Origin: F23-D06 sp045116675
Lineage (GTDB): Bacteria > Bacteroidota > Bacteroidia > Bacteroidales > WCHB1-69
DNA length: 9,813 bases
Assembly (NCBI GenBank): GCA_045116675.1
Contig: JBGUMF010000088.1
Coordinates: 1-9,813 of the forward strand
Direction: 5' to 3'
Part shown: positions 1-6,922 of the stretch, piece after piece
Position numbering within the stretch: the first letter of the stretch is position 1
How the letters are laid out: the number at the start of each line of letters is the position of its first letter
Notes under the pieces: generated by a model
The model's input: the letters and a program-made list of their open reading frames with translations, nothing else
Told to the model about the DNA's origin: nothing
The model's database searches: none
Position numbers and translations under genes: made by a program

Positions 1-948
1 AAATATCTGGTCTTGTTGGCCGCCCTGTTCATCACCACTGCCACATTCGGCCAGTCGGTGCGCGACTTGCGTTTCAACGAGATTCTGATAAAAAATACAG
101 ACAACTTTGACGATGAATATGGTCGTCATGTGCCTTGGGTTGAGATTTTCAATACAGCCTACAACACGGTCAACCTCGCCGGCTGCTATCTGACCGACGA
201 CACGACCGGTTTCGCTGCTGGCAAGAAGAAAGGTGGCGTGGAGCCGGAACATTGGTATCGTATCCCGAAAACGGACATCAATACCAACATGCCCCAGAGA
301 ACGTACATCGTGTTCTATTTGGATGCAGAGCCGCTGTATGGCACCTTCCACGTGAATTTCGACCCTCGTACTTCCAAAACCAACTACATCGCCCTTATCT
401 CCGCTGACGGTAAGGATTTGATCGACATGATGTATTATCCGAAGGAGGATCTTATGGATTCGACGGTTTCTTACGGATTGTTGGAGGATGGTATTACCTG
501 CAACGCGGGATTTCTCAACCAATTCACGCCGGGTTCTTCCAACGTCACCACTACCAAGGTCTCCAAGCAGGAACGTCTGAAACGCGACGATCCCTACGGC
601 ATCGGTTTGGCTATCATCTCCATGTCGGTGGTGTTCACGGCCCTGATTCTCATCTTCGCGATGTTGAAGCTGTTCGGCTGGAGTTCCAAGAAACTGGCCC
701 AGAAGAATGCCAAGAAGACGGAAACCCCGGCGGTGTCCAACGTGGTGGATGTGAAAGATGGTAAGCCAGAGGATGAAGAACAGCTCACCGGCGAGGAGGC
801 TGCCGCGATTGCTGCCGCTTTGCACCTGCATTTCAACAGCATGCATGATGAGGAGAGCGAGGTCATCACCATCAACATGCCGTCCAAGCATTATTCCCCG
901 TGGGCGCAGAAGGAACTCACTATGAAGAGAACTCCGATAAAAAGATAA
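1..948 (+). CDS. OadG-type gamma subunit of a Na+-pumping decarboxylase with N-terminal lamin-tail-like domain (5' partial)
   Basis: The frame is open from base 1 (KYLVLLAALF...), so the true start lies just upstream and only its first codons are missing. The visible N-terminus is the hydrophobic core of a signal peptide ending near TFGQ-S. Codons about 20-165 resemble a lamin tail domain (FNEILIKN..., PWVEIFN, VNLAGCYLTDD, ending YGLLEDG), which would lie outside the cytoplasmic membrane. Codons about 200-226 form one membrane segment (YGIGLAIISMSVVFTALILI) typical of OadG gamma subunits, followed by a basic then acidic cytoplasmic tail. The family's small gamma subunit holds the alpha and beta subunits together at the membrane. 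The next two genes are the biotin carrier (23 bp gap) and the beta subunit, so the gene is third from last in a decarboxylase operon. By Bacteroidales gene order the substrate is most likely methylmalonyl-CoA; the alpha subunit that would settle this is outside the window. Confidence 0.82.
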   Translation, partial: KYLVLLAALFITTATFGQSVRDLRFNEILIKNTDNFDDEYGRHVPWVEIFNTAYNTVNLAGCYLTDDTTGFAAGKKKGGVEPEHWYRIPKTDINTNMPQRTYIVFYLDAEPLYGTFHVNFDPRTSKTNYIALISADGKDLIDMMYYPKEDLMDSTVSYGLLEDGITCNAGFLNQFTPGSSNVTTTKVSKQERLKRDDPYGIGLAIISMSVVFTALILIFAMLKLFGWSSKKLAQKNAKKTETPAVSNVVDVKDGKPEDEEQLTGEEAAAIAAALHLHFNSMHDEESEVITINMPSKHYSPWAQKELTMKRTPIKR

Positions 949-971
949 TAACTTAAAAAAGATTTTGAAGT

Positions 972-1424
972 ATGAAAAATTATAAATTTACGATCAACGG
1001 TAACAAATATTCCGTCGAAGTTGGTGATATTGAAAATAATAGCGTCAATGTAGAGGTCAACGGAACCCCTTATACGGTGGAACTGGAAACGGAAGTGAAG
1101 GCTCCCGTGAAGGTTAAGCCCGTGGTGATGGTGAATGCCGGTGCCCAGAAGTCGGCACCTGCCGCTGCCCCGGCCAATGTGAAGAGTGCGCCTGCTGCCG
1201 CCACCGCCGCCGGTGCCACCCTCAAGTCGCCGCTGCCCGGCACCATCCTGGATGTCTTCTGCAAGGAAGGCGACAGTGTGAAGGCCGGCCAACGCCTCTT
1301 CCTCCTCGAGGCCATGAAGATGGAGAACAACATCGATGCCGAGAAGGACGGTGTGATCAAGGAGGTGAGAGTCCACCGCAGCGACTCCGTCATGGAGGGC
1401 GATGTGCTCGTCGTTTTTGAATAA
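972..1424 (+). CDS. mmdC: Biotin carboxyl carrier subunit of methylmalonyl-CoA (or related) decarboxylase
   Basis: This 150-residue protein is the mobile biotin carrier of the complex. It takes CO2 from the carboxyltransferase subunit and delivers it to the membrane beta subunit. The C-terminal biotinyl domain (about residues 82-150) carries SPLPGTILDV and the EAMKMEN motif, with biotinylated lysine K116 between two methionines. Residues 1-40 are a small beta-rich N-terminal domain (KFTINGNKYSVEVG). Residues 43-82 are an Ala/Pro/Lys/Val linker (APAAAPANVKSAPAAATAAG), the flexible hinge usual in these carriers. It starts at ATG 972, 23 bp after the OadG-type gene and 42 bp before the beta subunit, consistent with one transcript. 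No Shine-Dalgarno sequence is seen; the leader is A-rich. An acetyl-CoA carboxylase BCCP (AccB) is less likely because no biotin carboxylase gene is adjacent and the neighbours are sodium-pump subunits. Confidence 0.9.
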   Translation: MKNYKFTINGNKYSVEVGDIENNSVNVEVNGTPYTVELETEVKAPVKVKPVVMVNAGAQKSAPAAAPANVKSAPAAATAAGATLKSPLPGTILDVFCKEGDSVKAGQRLFLLEAMKMENNIDAEKDGVIKEVRVHRSDSVMEGDVLVVFE

Positions 1425-1466
1425 TCCAACGTTTAACAACAAGTTTCAAAACTAAATCAGAAAGAA

Positions 1467-2612
1467 ATGTTTGAATTTTTTAAAGAGGGTCTCATCCAGT
1501 TCTTCGGCTATTCCGGTTTCGGAAACTGCACGTGGGGCCATATCATCATGATTTGTATCGGCTTGTTCTTTATCGCGTTGGGTGTGATCAAGGAATTTGA
1601 GCCGATGCTTCTCGTGCCCATCGGATTCGGTATGATTGTCGGTAACATCCCGTTCACCGACGGCTTGCAGATCGGTGTGTATGAGAACGGCGCCGTGCTG
1701 AACTATCTGTACTTCGGCGTCATCAAGGGTTTCTATCCGCCATTGATATTCCTCGGTATCGGGGCTATGACGGACTTCTCGGCCCTGATATCGAATCCCA
1801 AGTTGATTTTGGTGGGTGCGGCCGCGCAGTTCGGCATCTTTGCCGCCTACGCCACGGCATTGTGGCTGGGCTTCACGCCTATGGAGGCCGGTGCTATCGG
1901 CATCATCGGTGGTGCTGACGGTCCTACCGCCATCTTCTTGTCCTCCAAGCTGGCCCCGAGTTTGATGGGTGCTATCGCCGTATCGGCATACTCCTATATG
2001 GCTTTGGTGCCGGTGATCCAACCGCCCATCATGCGCCTGTTCACCAACGAGAAGGAGCGCCTTATCCGTATGCGTCCGCCGAGAGCCGTCACGCATCGCG
2101 AGAAAGTGCTCTTCCCGCTGTTCTGTATTCTGCTTACCGCTTTCCTCGTGCCGTCGGGTATTCCGTTGTTGGGTATGCTCTTCTTTGGCAACCTGCTGAA
2201 AGAGTGCGGCGTGACCAAACGTCTGGCCAACACCGCTTCCGGTCCGCTGATCGACATCGTGACCATCCTCATCGGTCTCACGGTGGGTGCTTCCACGCAG
2301 GCCACCAACTTCCTCACGCCGAAGTCCATCCTCATCTTCGTGTTGGGTGCCTTCTCCTTCGTGGTGGCCACCGCCACGGGCGTGCTCTTCGTGAAGTTCC
2401 TGAACCTCTTCCTGAAAGAGGGCAACAAGATCAATCCGCTTATCGGTAATGCCGGTGTCTCCGCCGTGCCCGATGCCGCGCGCGTCTCGTACGTGGAGGG
2501 CATGAAGTACGACAAGACCAACTACCTGCTGATGCACGCCATGGGTCCCAACGTGGCCGGTGTGATCGGTAGCGCCGTGGCCGCCGGTATCCTGTTGAGC
2601 TTCTTGTACTAA
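1467..2612 (+). CDS. mmdB: Na+-translocating decarboxylase beta subunit (OadB/MmdB/GcdB family)
   Basis: This 381-residue polytopic membrane protein decarboxylates carboxybiotin and couples that to sodium export. The family's signature segments are present. IIGGADGPTAIF carries D151, which corresponds to the Na+-binding Asp203 of Klebsiella OadB. NPLIGNAGVSAVPDAAR has N323, G327 and S332 at the same relative spacing as the known N373/G377/S382. Further conserved stretches are FGNLLKECGV (240-249), LTVGASTQATNFL (271-283) and HAMGPNVAGVIGSAVAAG (357-374). The length suits the MmdB/GcdB type. It is the last gene of the operon and is followed by a strong hairpin terminator 35 bp after the stop. 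In propionate-forming Bacteroidales this complex converts methylmalonyl-CoA to propionyl-CoA. Oxaloacetate or glutaconyl-CoA decarboxylase cannot be excluded without the alpha subunit. Confidence 0.93.
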   Translation: MFEFFKEGLIQFFGYSGFGNCTWGHIIMICIGLFFIALGVIKEFEPMLLVPIGFGMIVGNIPFTDGLQIGVYENGAVLNYLYFGVIKGFYPPLIFLGIGAMTDFSALISNPKLILVGAAAQFGIFAAYATALWLGFTPMEAGAIGIIGGADGPTAIFLSSKLAPSLMGAIAVSAYSYMALVPVIQPPIMRLFTNEKERLIRMRPPRAVTHREKVLFPLFCILLTAFLVPSGIPLLGMLFFGNLLKECGVTKRLANTASGPLIDIVTILIGLTVGASTQATNFLTPKSILIFVLGAFSFVVATATGVLFVKFLNLFLKEGNKINPLIGNAGVSAVPDAARVSYVEGMKYDKTNYLLMHAMGPNVAGVIGSAVAAGILLSFLY

Positions 2613-2646
2613 GATTTCTGCACGGAGATTATCCGTTTGTATGCAT

Positions 2647-2684
2647 AAAAAAGCCTCCCGCTCTCGATGAGCGGGAGGCTTTTC
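2647..2684. terminator. Bidirectional intrinsic terminator between mmdB and tRNA-Leu
   Basis: A perfect 11-bp stem (GCCTCCCGCTC / GAGCGGGAGGC) closes a 5-base loop. It is flanked by six A on the left and TTTTCTT on the right, so it has a U-tract in both directions. It lies between the + strand beta-subunit gene and the convergent - strand tRNA gene and can end both transcripts. Confidence 0.9.
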
Positions 2685-2697
2685 TTAATCCCTTTTG

Positions 2698-2778
2698 TGC
2701 GGATGGGGGGACTCGAACCCCCACGGCTTTCGCCACCAGATCCTAAGTCTGGCGCGGCTACCATTACGCCACATCCGC
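2698..2778 (-). tRNA. tRNA-Leu (anticodon UAG)
   Basis: On the - strand the acceptor stem GCGGATG pairs with CATCCGC, followed by discriminator A. The anticodon arm is CCAGA-CTTAGGA-TCTGG, with anticodon TAG (complement of 2743-2745), which reads CUA/CUN leucine codons. A short class II variable arm (GGCGAAAGCC) and a T arm GGGGG-TTCGAGT-CCCCC are present. Leucine identity fits the long variable arm and the discriminator A. CCA is not encoded: the bases after the discriminator read CAAAAGG. The gene is 81 nt and stands alone, with its own candidate promoter and the shared terminator downstream. Confidence 0.96.
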
Positions 2779-2795
2779 TCGTTTTTTTGAGGGCG

Positions 2796-2803
2796 CAAAA
2801 GTA
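2796..2803 (-). promoter_or_regulatory. Candidate -7 box for tRNA-Leu
   Basis: The - strand reads TACTTTTG, an exact match to the Bacteroidota -7 consensus TAnnTTTG. It ends 17 bases before the tRNA 5' end, leaving room for a short leader. No clear TTG -33 element is seen; a T-rich stretch (about 2808-2830) lies upstream. Confidence 0.5.
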
Positions 2804-2852
2804 CAAAAAAATATGTTGCGAAAAACTCTTTTCAGGTGATGTGGGTCCTTCT

Positions 2853-4253
2853 TTATTTCCCCAAGGGTGTGCATACGATTTCCTTCTCCGGAATAGGGAC
2901 GTCTTTTAATTTCAAGAACATGGGATAATCCTTGGTGAGGTCGCCAGTGCCAAGGTCGCAATCGTTTGCGAAGCGTATAGGATAGGGGTGCGGTTCGAAG
3001 CCGAAACGGGCATAATAGCGTTGCAACCCTTCGTCGGCGGGAATAAGGGCAACGGCGGCCATCCCCTGGCTGCGGGCGTATGCGATAGCCTCTTGGGTCA
3101 CTTGTGCCGCCAAACCTAGCCTCCGGTACCTTTCGGCGGTGGAGATGGCGTAGAGATATCCTATCCTACCCATCGGGGTGTCACACGGTATCAGCAGGCA
3201 GGAGGAGACAATCTTCCCGTCGGATTTTCGCACAAACATGCGCGACCTGTCATAAAAGCGTGAAAGCACAGTATGCAGGAAGACCGTCTCGTCGTGGAAA
3301 CAGTCACGCCACAGGCGGATAATGTCAGGCAGGTCGCCGGTCAGGGGCCGGGCGCAGATTTTGTCTTCCATACGCAGGGGCTGGTACGATAGCTTCGACT
3401 GGCGCAATCCGGACAATCCCAGATCCTCCTCCCGATTAATATATTGATATTGGGGCGGAAGATGCTGAACGAAAAGTTGGCTGATCATAGGAAACACTCC
3501 TTCATAACGGATGTCAGCCTTCTCGATGTGTATGTCAAAGGTATTCCCGTTTACAGGTGAACCGAAGGTGAATGCCACCAGATTGTTTTCAACAAACAAG
3601 GCTCCACCGCTCAGATTAAGGTCTGCATAGTGATTAAAGAACAGACGGATGGCATTTTCCTCTTCACCCAACTGGGCACTGCCTTCATGAGCTTCGGAGC
3701 GCCAGATTTGTTCCAGTCGAAGGCATTCGTCAAATAAATCGGATGTAAGTGTTTTATAATGATACGAATATAATGATTTGAACTTGTTCACATGATTGCG
3801 TTTGGCAGCCAGTTTCCGGCCGTGAAATGAGGTGAAATTCTTACTATAATATATGTAGTCTGACATCTCGCGAGGTGAGTCAAACATGAATTGCCCTGGC
3901 CAGAGCTGTTTGAGGTGTTGGGTCTCTTCCGATGAGAGTTGTGCGAGGCAGAAATCCCGAGTGTCGGCATCTTCCTCAATCAGACGTAGGATTTCTGGAA
4001 GCTCAGAGGTGATGATGTCGGGTAGGATCATGTACTTGGTGAGCTTGTCGTGATCGGATGTGCGGGAGCGCACAATCAGACGGTCGCCGCATTCTGCCCA
4101 TTGGTTGCCGAAAGTCTGCTGCCAGGCGAACAAGTTGGCGAAGGTATGGTCGCATATCCGTCCCTTTTCTTGCATGATACGCAGGAACATGGATTGGTCT
4201 TGAATATGAAATGGGGTAAACGAGAGAGGTGTTTGCTTGTTTGTTTTTGCCAT
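2853..4253 (-). CDS. DUF2156/LPG-synthase-C-like domain fused to GNAT N-acetyltransferase
   Basis: This 466-residue protein appears cytosolic, with no signal peptide or membrane segment. Residues about 10-295 resemble DUF2156 (the C-terminal domain of phosphatidylglycerol lysyltransferase, itself a tandem GNAT-like fold): an N-terminal FANLFAWQQTF segment, a central FHGRKLAAKRNHVNKF segment, then SPVNGNTFDIHIEKAD and REEDLGLSGLRQSK. Residues about 300-425 are a second GNAT unit. Its motif A is RYRRLGLAAQ (375-384), the acetyl-CoA pyrophosphate-binding loop, and it ends in YYARFGFEP (413-421). The substrate is unknown; transfer of an aminoacyl or acetyl group is inference. I chose ATG 4253 over an in-frame TTG at 4274 because the TTG lies inside a -7 promoter box. 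The gene is divergent from gdhA and converges on nothing: the tRNA promoter follows its stop codon on the same strand. Confidence 0.85.
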   Translation of the reverse strand: MAKTNKQTPLSFTPFHIQDQSMFLRIMQEKGRICDHTFANLFAWQQTFGNQWAECGDRLIVRSRTSDHDKLTKYMILPDIITSELPEILRLIEEDADTRDFCLAQLSSEETQHLKQLWPGQFMFDSPREMSDYIYYSKNFTSFHGRKLAAKRNHVNKFKSLYSYHYKTLTSDLFDECLRLEQIWRSEAHEGSAQLGEEENAIRLFFNHYADLNLSGGALFVENNLVAFTFGSPVNGNTFDIHIEKADIRYEGVFPMISQLFVQHLPPQYQYINREEDLGLSGLRQSKLSYQPLRMEDKICARPLTGDLPDIIRLWRDCFHDETVFLHTVLSRFYDRSRMFVRKSDGKIVSSCLLIPCDTPMGRIGYLYAISTAERYRRLGLAAQVTQEAIAYARSQGMAAVALIPADEGLQRYYARFGFEPHPYPIRFANDCDLGTGDLTKDYPMFLKLKDVPIPEKEIVCTPLGK

Positions 4254-4271
4254 ATATTCTGAATCGGGGGG

Positions 4272-4279
4272 CAAAAATA
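4272..4279 (-). promoter_or_regulatory. Candidate -7 box for the DUF2156-GNAT gene
   Basis: The - strand reads TATTTTTG, matching TAnnTTTG, 18 bases before the ATG at 4253. This gives a short leader and means the in-frame TTG at 4274 is promoter, not start codon. No good TTG -33 element lies at the expected distance, so this is tentative. Confidence 0.4.
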
Positions 4280-4369
4280 GGATTATTTTCGCTTGGTAGT
4301 GCTCGGGGCATGATGGAAAATCGTCGTTTTATCAGTGTGGTAGATGTTGACAAACATTTTTTTATTTGG

Positions 4370-4400
4370 CTTGGAAATCAAAATAAATTTTATACCTTTG
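4370..4400 (+). promoter_or_regulatory. gdhA promoter (-33 TTG, -7 TACCTTTG)
   Basis: The -7 box TACCTTTG (4393-4400) matches TAnnTTTG exactly. A -33 TTG (4371-4373) lies 19 bases upstream, the spacing known for the primary sigma factor of Bacteroidota. The interval is AT-rich. Transcription would start near 4405, giving a leader of about 55 nt before the gdhA ATG. Confidence 0.75.
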
Positions 4401-4403
4401 CAC

Positions 4404-4419
4404 CCGCTTTCAAAAGCGG
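4404..4419 (+). other. Short hairpin at the 5' end of the gdhA leader
   Basis: CCGCT-TTCAAA-AGCGG can fold into a 5-bp stem with a 6-base loop right at the predicted transcript start. It could stabilise the mRNA 5' end. It is too short and lacks a U-tract, so it is not a terminator; whether it is functional is inference. Confidence 0.4.
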
Positions 4420-4461
4420 AAAAAGTTATTACAACTAACCTAAATTTTAAATTTCAATAAT

Positions 4462-5805
4462 ATGAAAGTAAATGAAATCATGGCCAACCTGGAGGCCAAA
4501 CATCCTGGTGAAAATGAGTATCTGCAGGCCGTTCGCGAAGTCCTGGAAACCATTGAGGAAGAATACAACAAGCACCCCGAATTCGAGGCTGCCAAGATCG
4601 TGGAGCGCATCGTCGAGCCCGACCGTATCTTCACTTTCCGCGTGACCTGGGTGAACGACAAGGGTGAGGTTTGCACCAACCTCGGCTACCGTGTCCAGTT
4701 CAATGCCGCTCTCGGCGCATACAAGGGCGGTCTCCGTTTCCACAAGGCTGTTAACGTTTCCATGTTGAAGTTCTTAGGTTTCGAACAGATCTTCAAAAAC
4801 TCTCTGACCAATCTGCCTCTCGGCGGTGGCAAGGGTGGTTCCGATTTCGATCCCGTTGGCAAGAGCGACGCTGAAATCATGCGTTTCTGCCAGGCCTTCA
4901 TGTATGAATTGTGGCGCAACATCGGTCCGGATCAGGACAGCCCTGCCGGCGACGTGGGTGTTGGCGGTCGTGAGATCGGCTACCTCTATGGCGCTTACAA
5001 GAAACTCGCCCGCGAGCATTCCACCGGTGCCCTCACCGGCAAGAGCTACGGCTGGGGTGGTTCCCTCATCCGTCCGGAAGCTACCGGCTTCGGCGCTATC
5101 TACTATGTGGAGCGCATGGTGAAACAACAGAACGACACGATGGAAGGCAAACGTATCGCCCTCTCCGGCTTCGGTAACGTGGCTTGGGGTGCCGCTACGA
5201 AGGCTCTCGAACTCGGTTCCAAGGTGGTTGCCATCTCCGGTCCCGACGGCGTGTGCGAACTTCCTGAAGGTATCGATCAGGAAATGATCAACTACATGCT
5301 TGACATGCGTGCTTCCAACCGCAACAAAGTTGAGGATATGGCTACCAAATTCCCGGGCAAAGCCAAATTCACGGCTGGTAAGAAAGCCTGGAGCGTGAAG
5401 TGCGACATCGCTATGCCTTGCGCTTTCCAGAATGAGTTGAGCGAAGATGACGCTAAGGAACTTCTTGCTAACGGTGTGAAATACGTTGCTGAAGTCTCCA
5501 ATATGGGCTGCCAGCCTGGCGCTATCGCCGCTTTCCAAGCCGCTAAGGTTCCGTTCGGACCTGGTAAGGCTGTCAACGCCGGTGGTGTTGCCACTTCCGG
5601 TCTTGAAATCTGCCAGAACGCCGGTCACATAAACTGGACGGCTCCTGAAGTTGATGCCAAACTGCACAAGATCATGAACGACATCTATGACATGTGCGTG
5701 GCTCACGGCAAACAGGCTGACGGTACCATCAACTATGTGAAGGGTGCCAACATCGCCGGTTTCATGCGTGTTGCTAATGCTATGTTAGCTCAAGGCATCA
5801 TCTAA
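4462..5805 (+). CDS. gdhA: NADP-type glutamate dehydrogenase (hexameric, GdhA)
   Basis: This cytosolic enzyme interconverts 2-oxoglutarate plus ammonia and glutamate using a nicotinamide cofactor, and is the main ammonia entry point in many Bacteroidales. Its 447 residues match the usual 445-450 of the small hexameric class. The catalytic set is complete and sits one residue before the Clostridium symbiosum numbering: K88 in YKGGLRFH, K112, K124 in LGGGKGGSDFDP, D164 in SPAGDVGVGGREIGYL, and S379 in AGGVATSG. The Rossmann loop is LSGFGNVAWG (234-243). The second strand ends AISGPDG with no acidic residue at the 2'-phosphate position, which favours NADP(H) over NAD(H); this last point is inference. 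The gene is monocistronic: its own promoter and 5' UTR hairpin lie upstream and a hairpin terminator directly downstream. Start ATG 4462 follows an A/T-rich leader without a Shine-Dalgarno site. Confidence 0.97.
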   Translation: MKVNEIMANLEAKHPGENEYLQAVREVLETIEEEYNKHPEFEAAKIVERIVEPDRIFTFRVTWVNDKGEVCTNLGYRVQFNAALGAYKGGLRFHKAVNVSMLKFLGFEQIFKNSLTNLPLGGGKGGSDFDPVGKSDAEIMRFCQAFMYELWRNIGPDQDSPAGDVGVGGREIGYLYGAYKKLAREHSTGALTGKSYGWGGSLIRPEATGFGAIYYVERMVKQQNDTMEGKRIALSGFGNVAWGAATKALELGSKVVAISGPDGVCELPEGIDQEMINYMLDMRASNRNKVEDMATKFPGKAKFTAGKKAWSVKCDIAMPCAFQNELSEDDAKELLANGVKYVAEVSNMGCQPGAIAAFQAAKVPFGPGKAVNAGGVATSGLEICQNAGHINWTAPEVDAKLHKIMNDIYDMCVAHGKQADGTINYVKGANIAGFMRVANAMLAQGII

Positions 5806-5827
5806 TCGACAGATTAGTCAAAAAAAT

Positions 5828-5862
5828 GAAGAGGACGACCGAAAGGTTGTCCTCTTTTTTTT
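5828..5862. terminator. Intrinsic terminator after gdhA, possibly bidirectional
   Basis: Stem GAGGACGACC / GGTTGTCCTC (one G-T pair) with a GAAA tetraloop (5841-5844) is followed by eight T. The left flank carries seven A (5820-5826), so the reverse direction also has a T-run a few bases after the stem. It lies between gdhA and the convergent GIN-repeat gene and probably serves both. Confidence 0.88.
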
Positions 5863-5864
5863 GT

Positions 5865-5905
5865 TGCGGGGAAGGGGAAGGGGTTAAGAAGTTAAGAAGT
5901 TAAGG
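5865..5905. repeat. Purine-rich dispersed repeat, copy A
   Basis: TGCGGGGAAGGGGAAGGG is followed by 8-base units GTTAAGAA, GTTAAGAA and GTTAAGG, then a run of eight G. Bases 5865-5896 match 8387-8418 in the same orientation with one mismatch in 32. It begins just after the gdhA terminator and ends 8 bases from the stop codon of the GIN-repeat gene. Function is unknown. Confidence 0.85.
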
Positions 5906-5912
5906 GGGGGGA

Positions 5913-6833
5913 TTACCACACGAGCTTTCCTCCGCCGTGTATGGTTACATTTCCGATGTTCGTCTTGTTGGTGAGATAGGCGGTGTCCGTTACGGTTGCT
6001 ATAACATTGCCGGAACCGCTGTGTGTAATATGCGCGGTTTTGACCTTCATAAGCTGGGTGTTAGTGGTGCCGGCACCGACACTGATGAGCGTCATTTCGT
6101 CCGCATTTCCATTCAGAAACGTCATGTTGCCGGGTCCCTGGTTCCGCAATTCCGCTCTTTTCGCCGAAACATTTTGAATGTTGATGTTGCCTGACCCTGT
6201 GTTTTGTAGTACTAATTCTTCGGTTGGGTTGCTTGTCAGGTTCACCGAAACGTTGCCCGCGCCTTTGTTGTTCACAATCAATGAATTGCTGACGGAACCT
6301 GCGCTAATGTTCACATTGCCGGCACCGGAGTTATTAATGAGCATCGTCTCTTGCCAAATGGTGCCGGAATTGTGGACAAAGATGTTGCCTGTGCCCGTGT
6401 TGTGCAACTCTAAGGATTTTTCAACCGTTAGTGATAAAATGGTGCAAACGCCTGTTCCTGAGTTGATGATTGTCAGATTCTGTTCTTTCGCTCCGGCTAA
6501 TTCCACATTTCCCGTGCCGCGTATGTACAATCCCTCCAAATGTGGCAGAAGAATTTCCATCTGGATGTTTGTATTCGTTTTCGAATTGAAAGAACCGGCC
6601 ATGGTAATGAACAGTTTCCCTTTAACTACTTCAATATGTGTGTTCTCTATTAGGTTGTCGTCATTGGACTTTAGGGTGATTTGATGTCTTTCGGCACTTT
6701 GTCTGATAATTACATTTCCTTTAAATGTTAAATCCACAATAGTAAAAGCATCCAAATCCGAAATGATGCGCGACTGGGCTGATAACACGGCGACCGACAG
6801 TAGGATTGCGATGGTTAATATTGATTTTCTCAT
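5913..6833 (-). CDS. Secreted GIN-repeat (DUF2807-like) beta-solenoid protein
   Basis: This 306-residue protein starts with a signal peptide (MRKSILTIAILLSVAVLSAQ-S, cleavage near residue 20). The mature part begins with a segment typical of head-GIN/DUF2807 proteins (FTIVDLTFKGNVIIRQ; LEGLYIRGTGNVEL). From residue 106 it is built of repeats with a G-x-G-N turn at about 106, 126, 147, 170, 191, 213, 233, 253, 272 and 292, a period of 19-23 residues. Some turns are degenerate (GTGV, GAGT, NIGN). Such periodicity suggests a right-handed beta-helix. DUF2807 is described as a putative adhesin or autotransporter-like domain; the true role is unknown. There is no C-terminal sorting domain or lipoprotein cysteine, so it is probably periplasmic or outer-surface. 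It lies 89 bp downstream of the sigma/WG fusion gene on the same strand with no clear promoter between, so co-transcription is likely. Confidence 0.85.
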   Translation of the reverse strand: MRKSILTIAILLSVAVLSAQSRIISDLDAFTIVDLTFKGNVIIRQSAERHQITLKSNDDNLIENTHIEVVKGKLFITMAGSFNSKTNTNIQMEILLPHLEGLYIRGTGNVELAGAKEQNLTIINSGTGVCTILSLTVEKSLELHNTGTGNIFVHNSGTIWQETMLINNSGAGNVNISAGSVSNSLIVNNKGAGNVSVNLTSNPTEELVLQNTGSGNINIQNVSAKRAELRNQGPGNMTFLNGNADEMTLISVGAGTTNTQLMKVKTAHITHSGSGNVIATVTDTAYLTNKTNIGNVTIHGGGKLVW

Positions 6834-6841
6834 GGGGCGGT

Positions 6842-6872
6842 TTTTAGATTTGAGACGTGAGCTTTTAGATTT
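6842..6872. repeat. Short direct repeat in the spacer between the sigma/WG and GIN genes
   Basis: TTTTAGATTT occurs at 6842-6851 and again at 6863-6872, a 21-base period, separated by GAGACGTGAGC. It occupies much of the 89-bp spacer. No TAnnTTTG box or terminator hairpin is seen in this spacer on the - strand. Confidence 0.5.
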
Positions 6873-6922
6873 TCGGAAACCTGAAACTTATGTTTTGAGC
6901 CTTCATATTTTAGAGATAATGA

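Noticed and set aside
1452..2537. Long open frame on the - strand opposite the beta-subunit gene
   Set aside because: Its translation is rich in His, Gln, Arg and Glu with no recognisable motif, and it mirrors a strongly conserved membrane protein on the other strand. It is a codon-bias shadow.
4774..5706. 310-codon open frame antisense to gdhA
   Set aside because: The + strand encodes a complete glutamate dehydrogenase with all catalytic residues. The antisense frame has no domain signature and no promoter.
5883..5905. GTTAAGAA units as a possible CRISPR or integration-site array
   Set aside because: The units are 8 bases, contiguous and without spacers. They belong to a simple-sequence part of a dispersed repeat.
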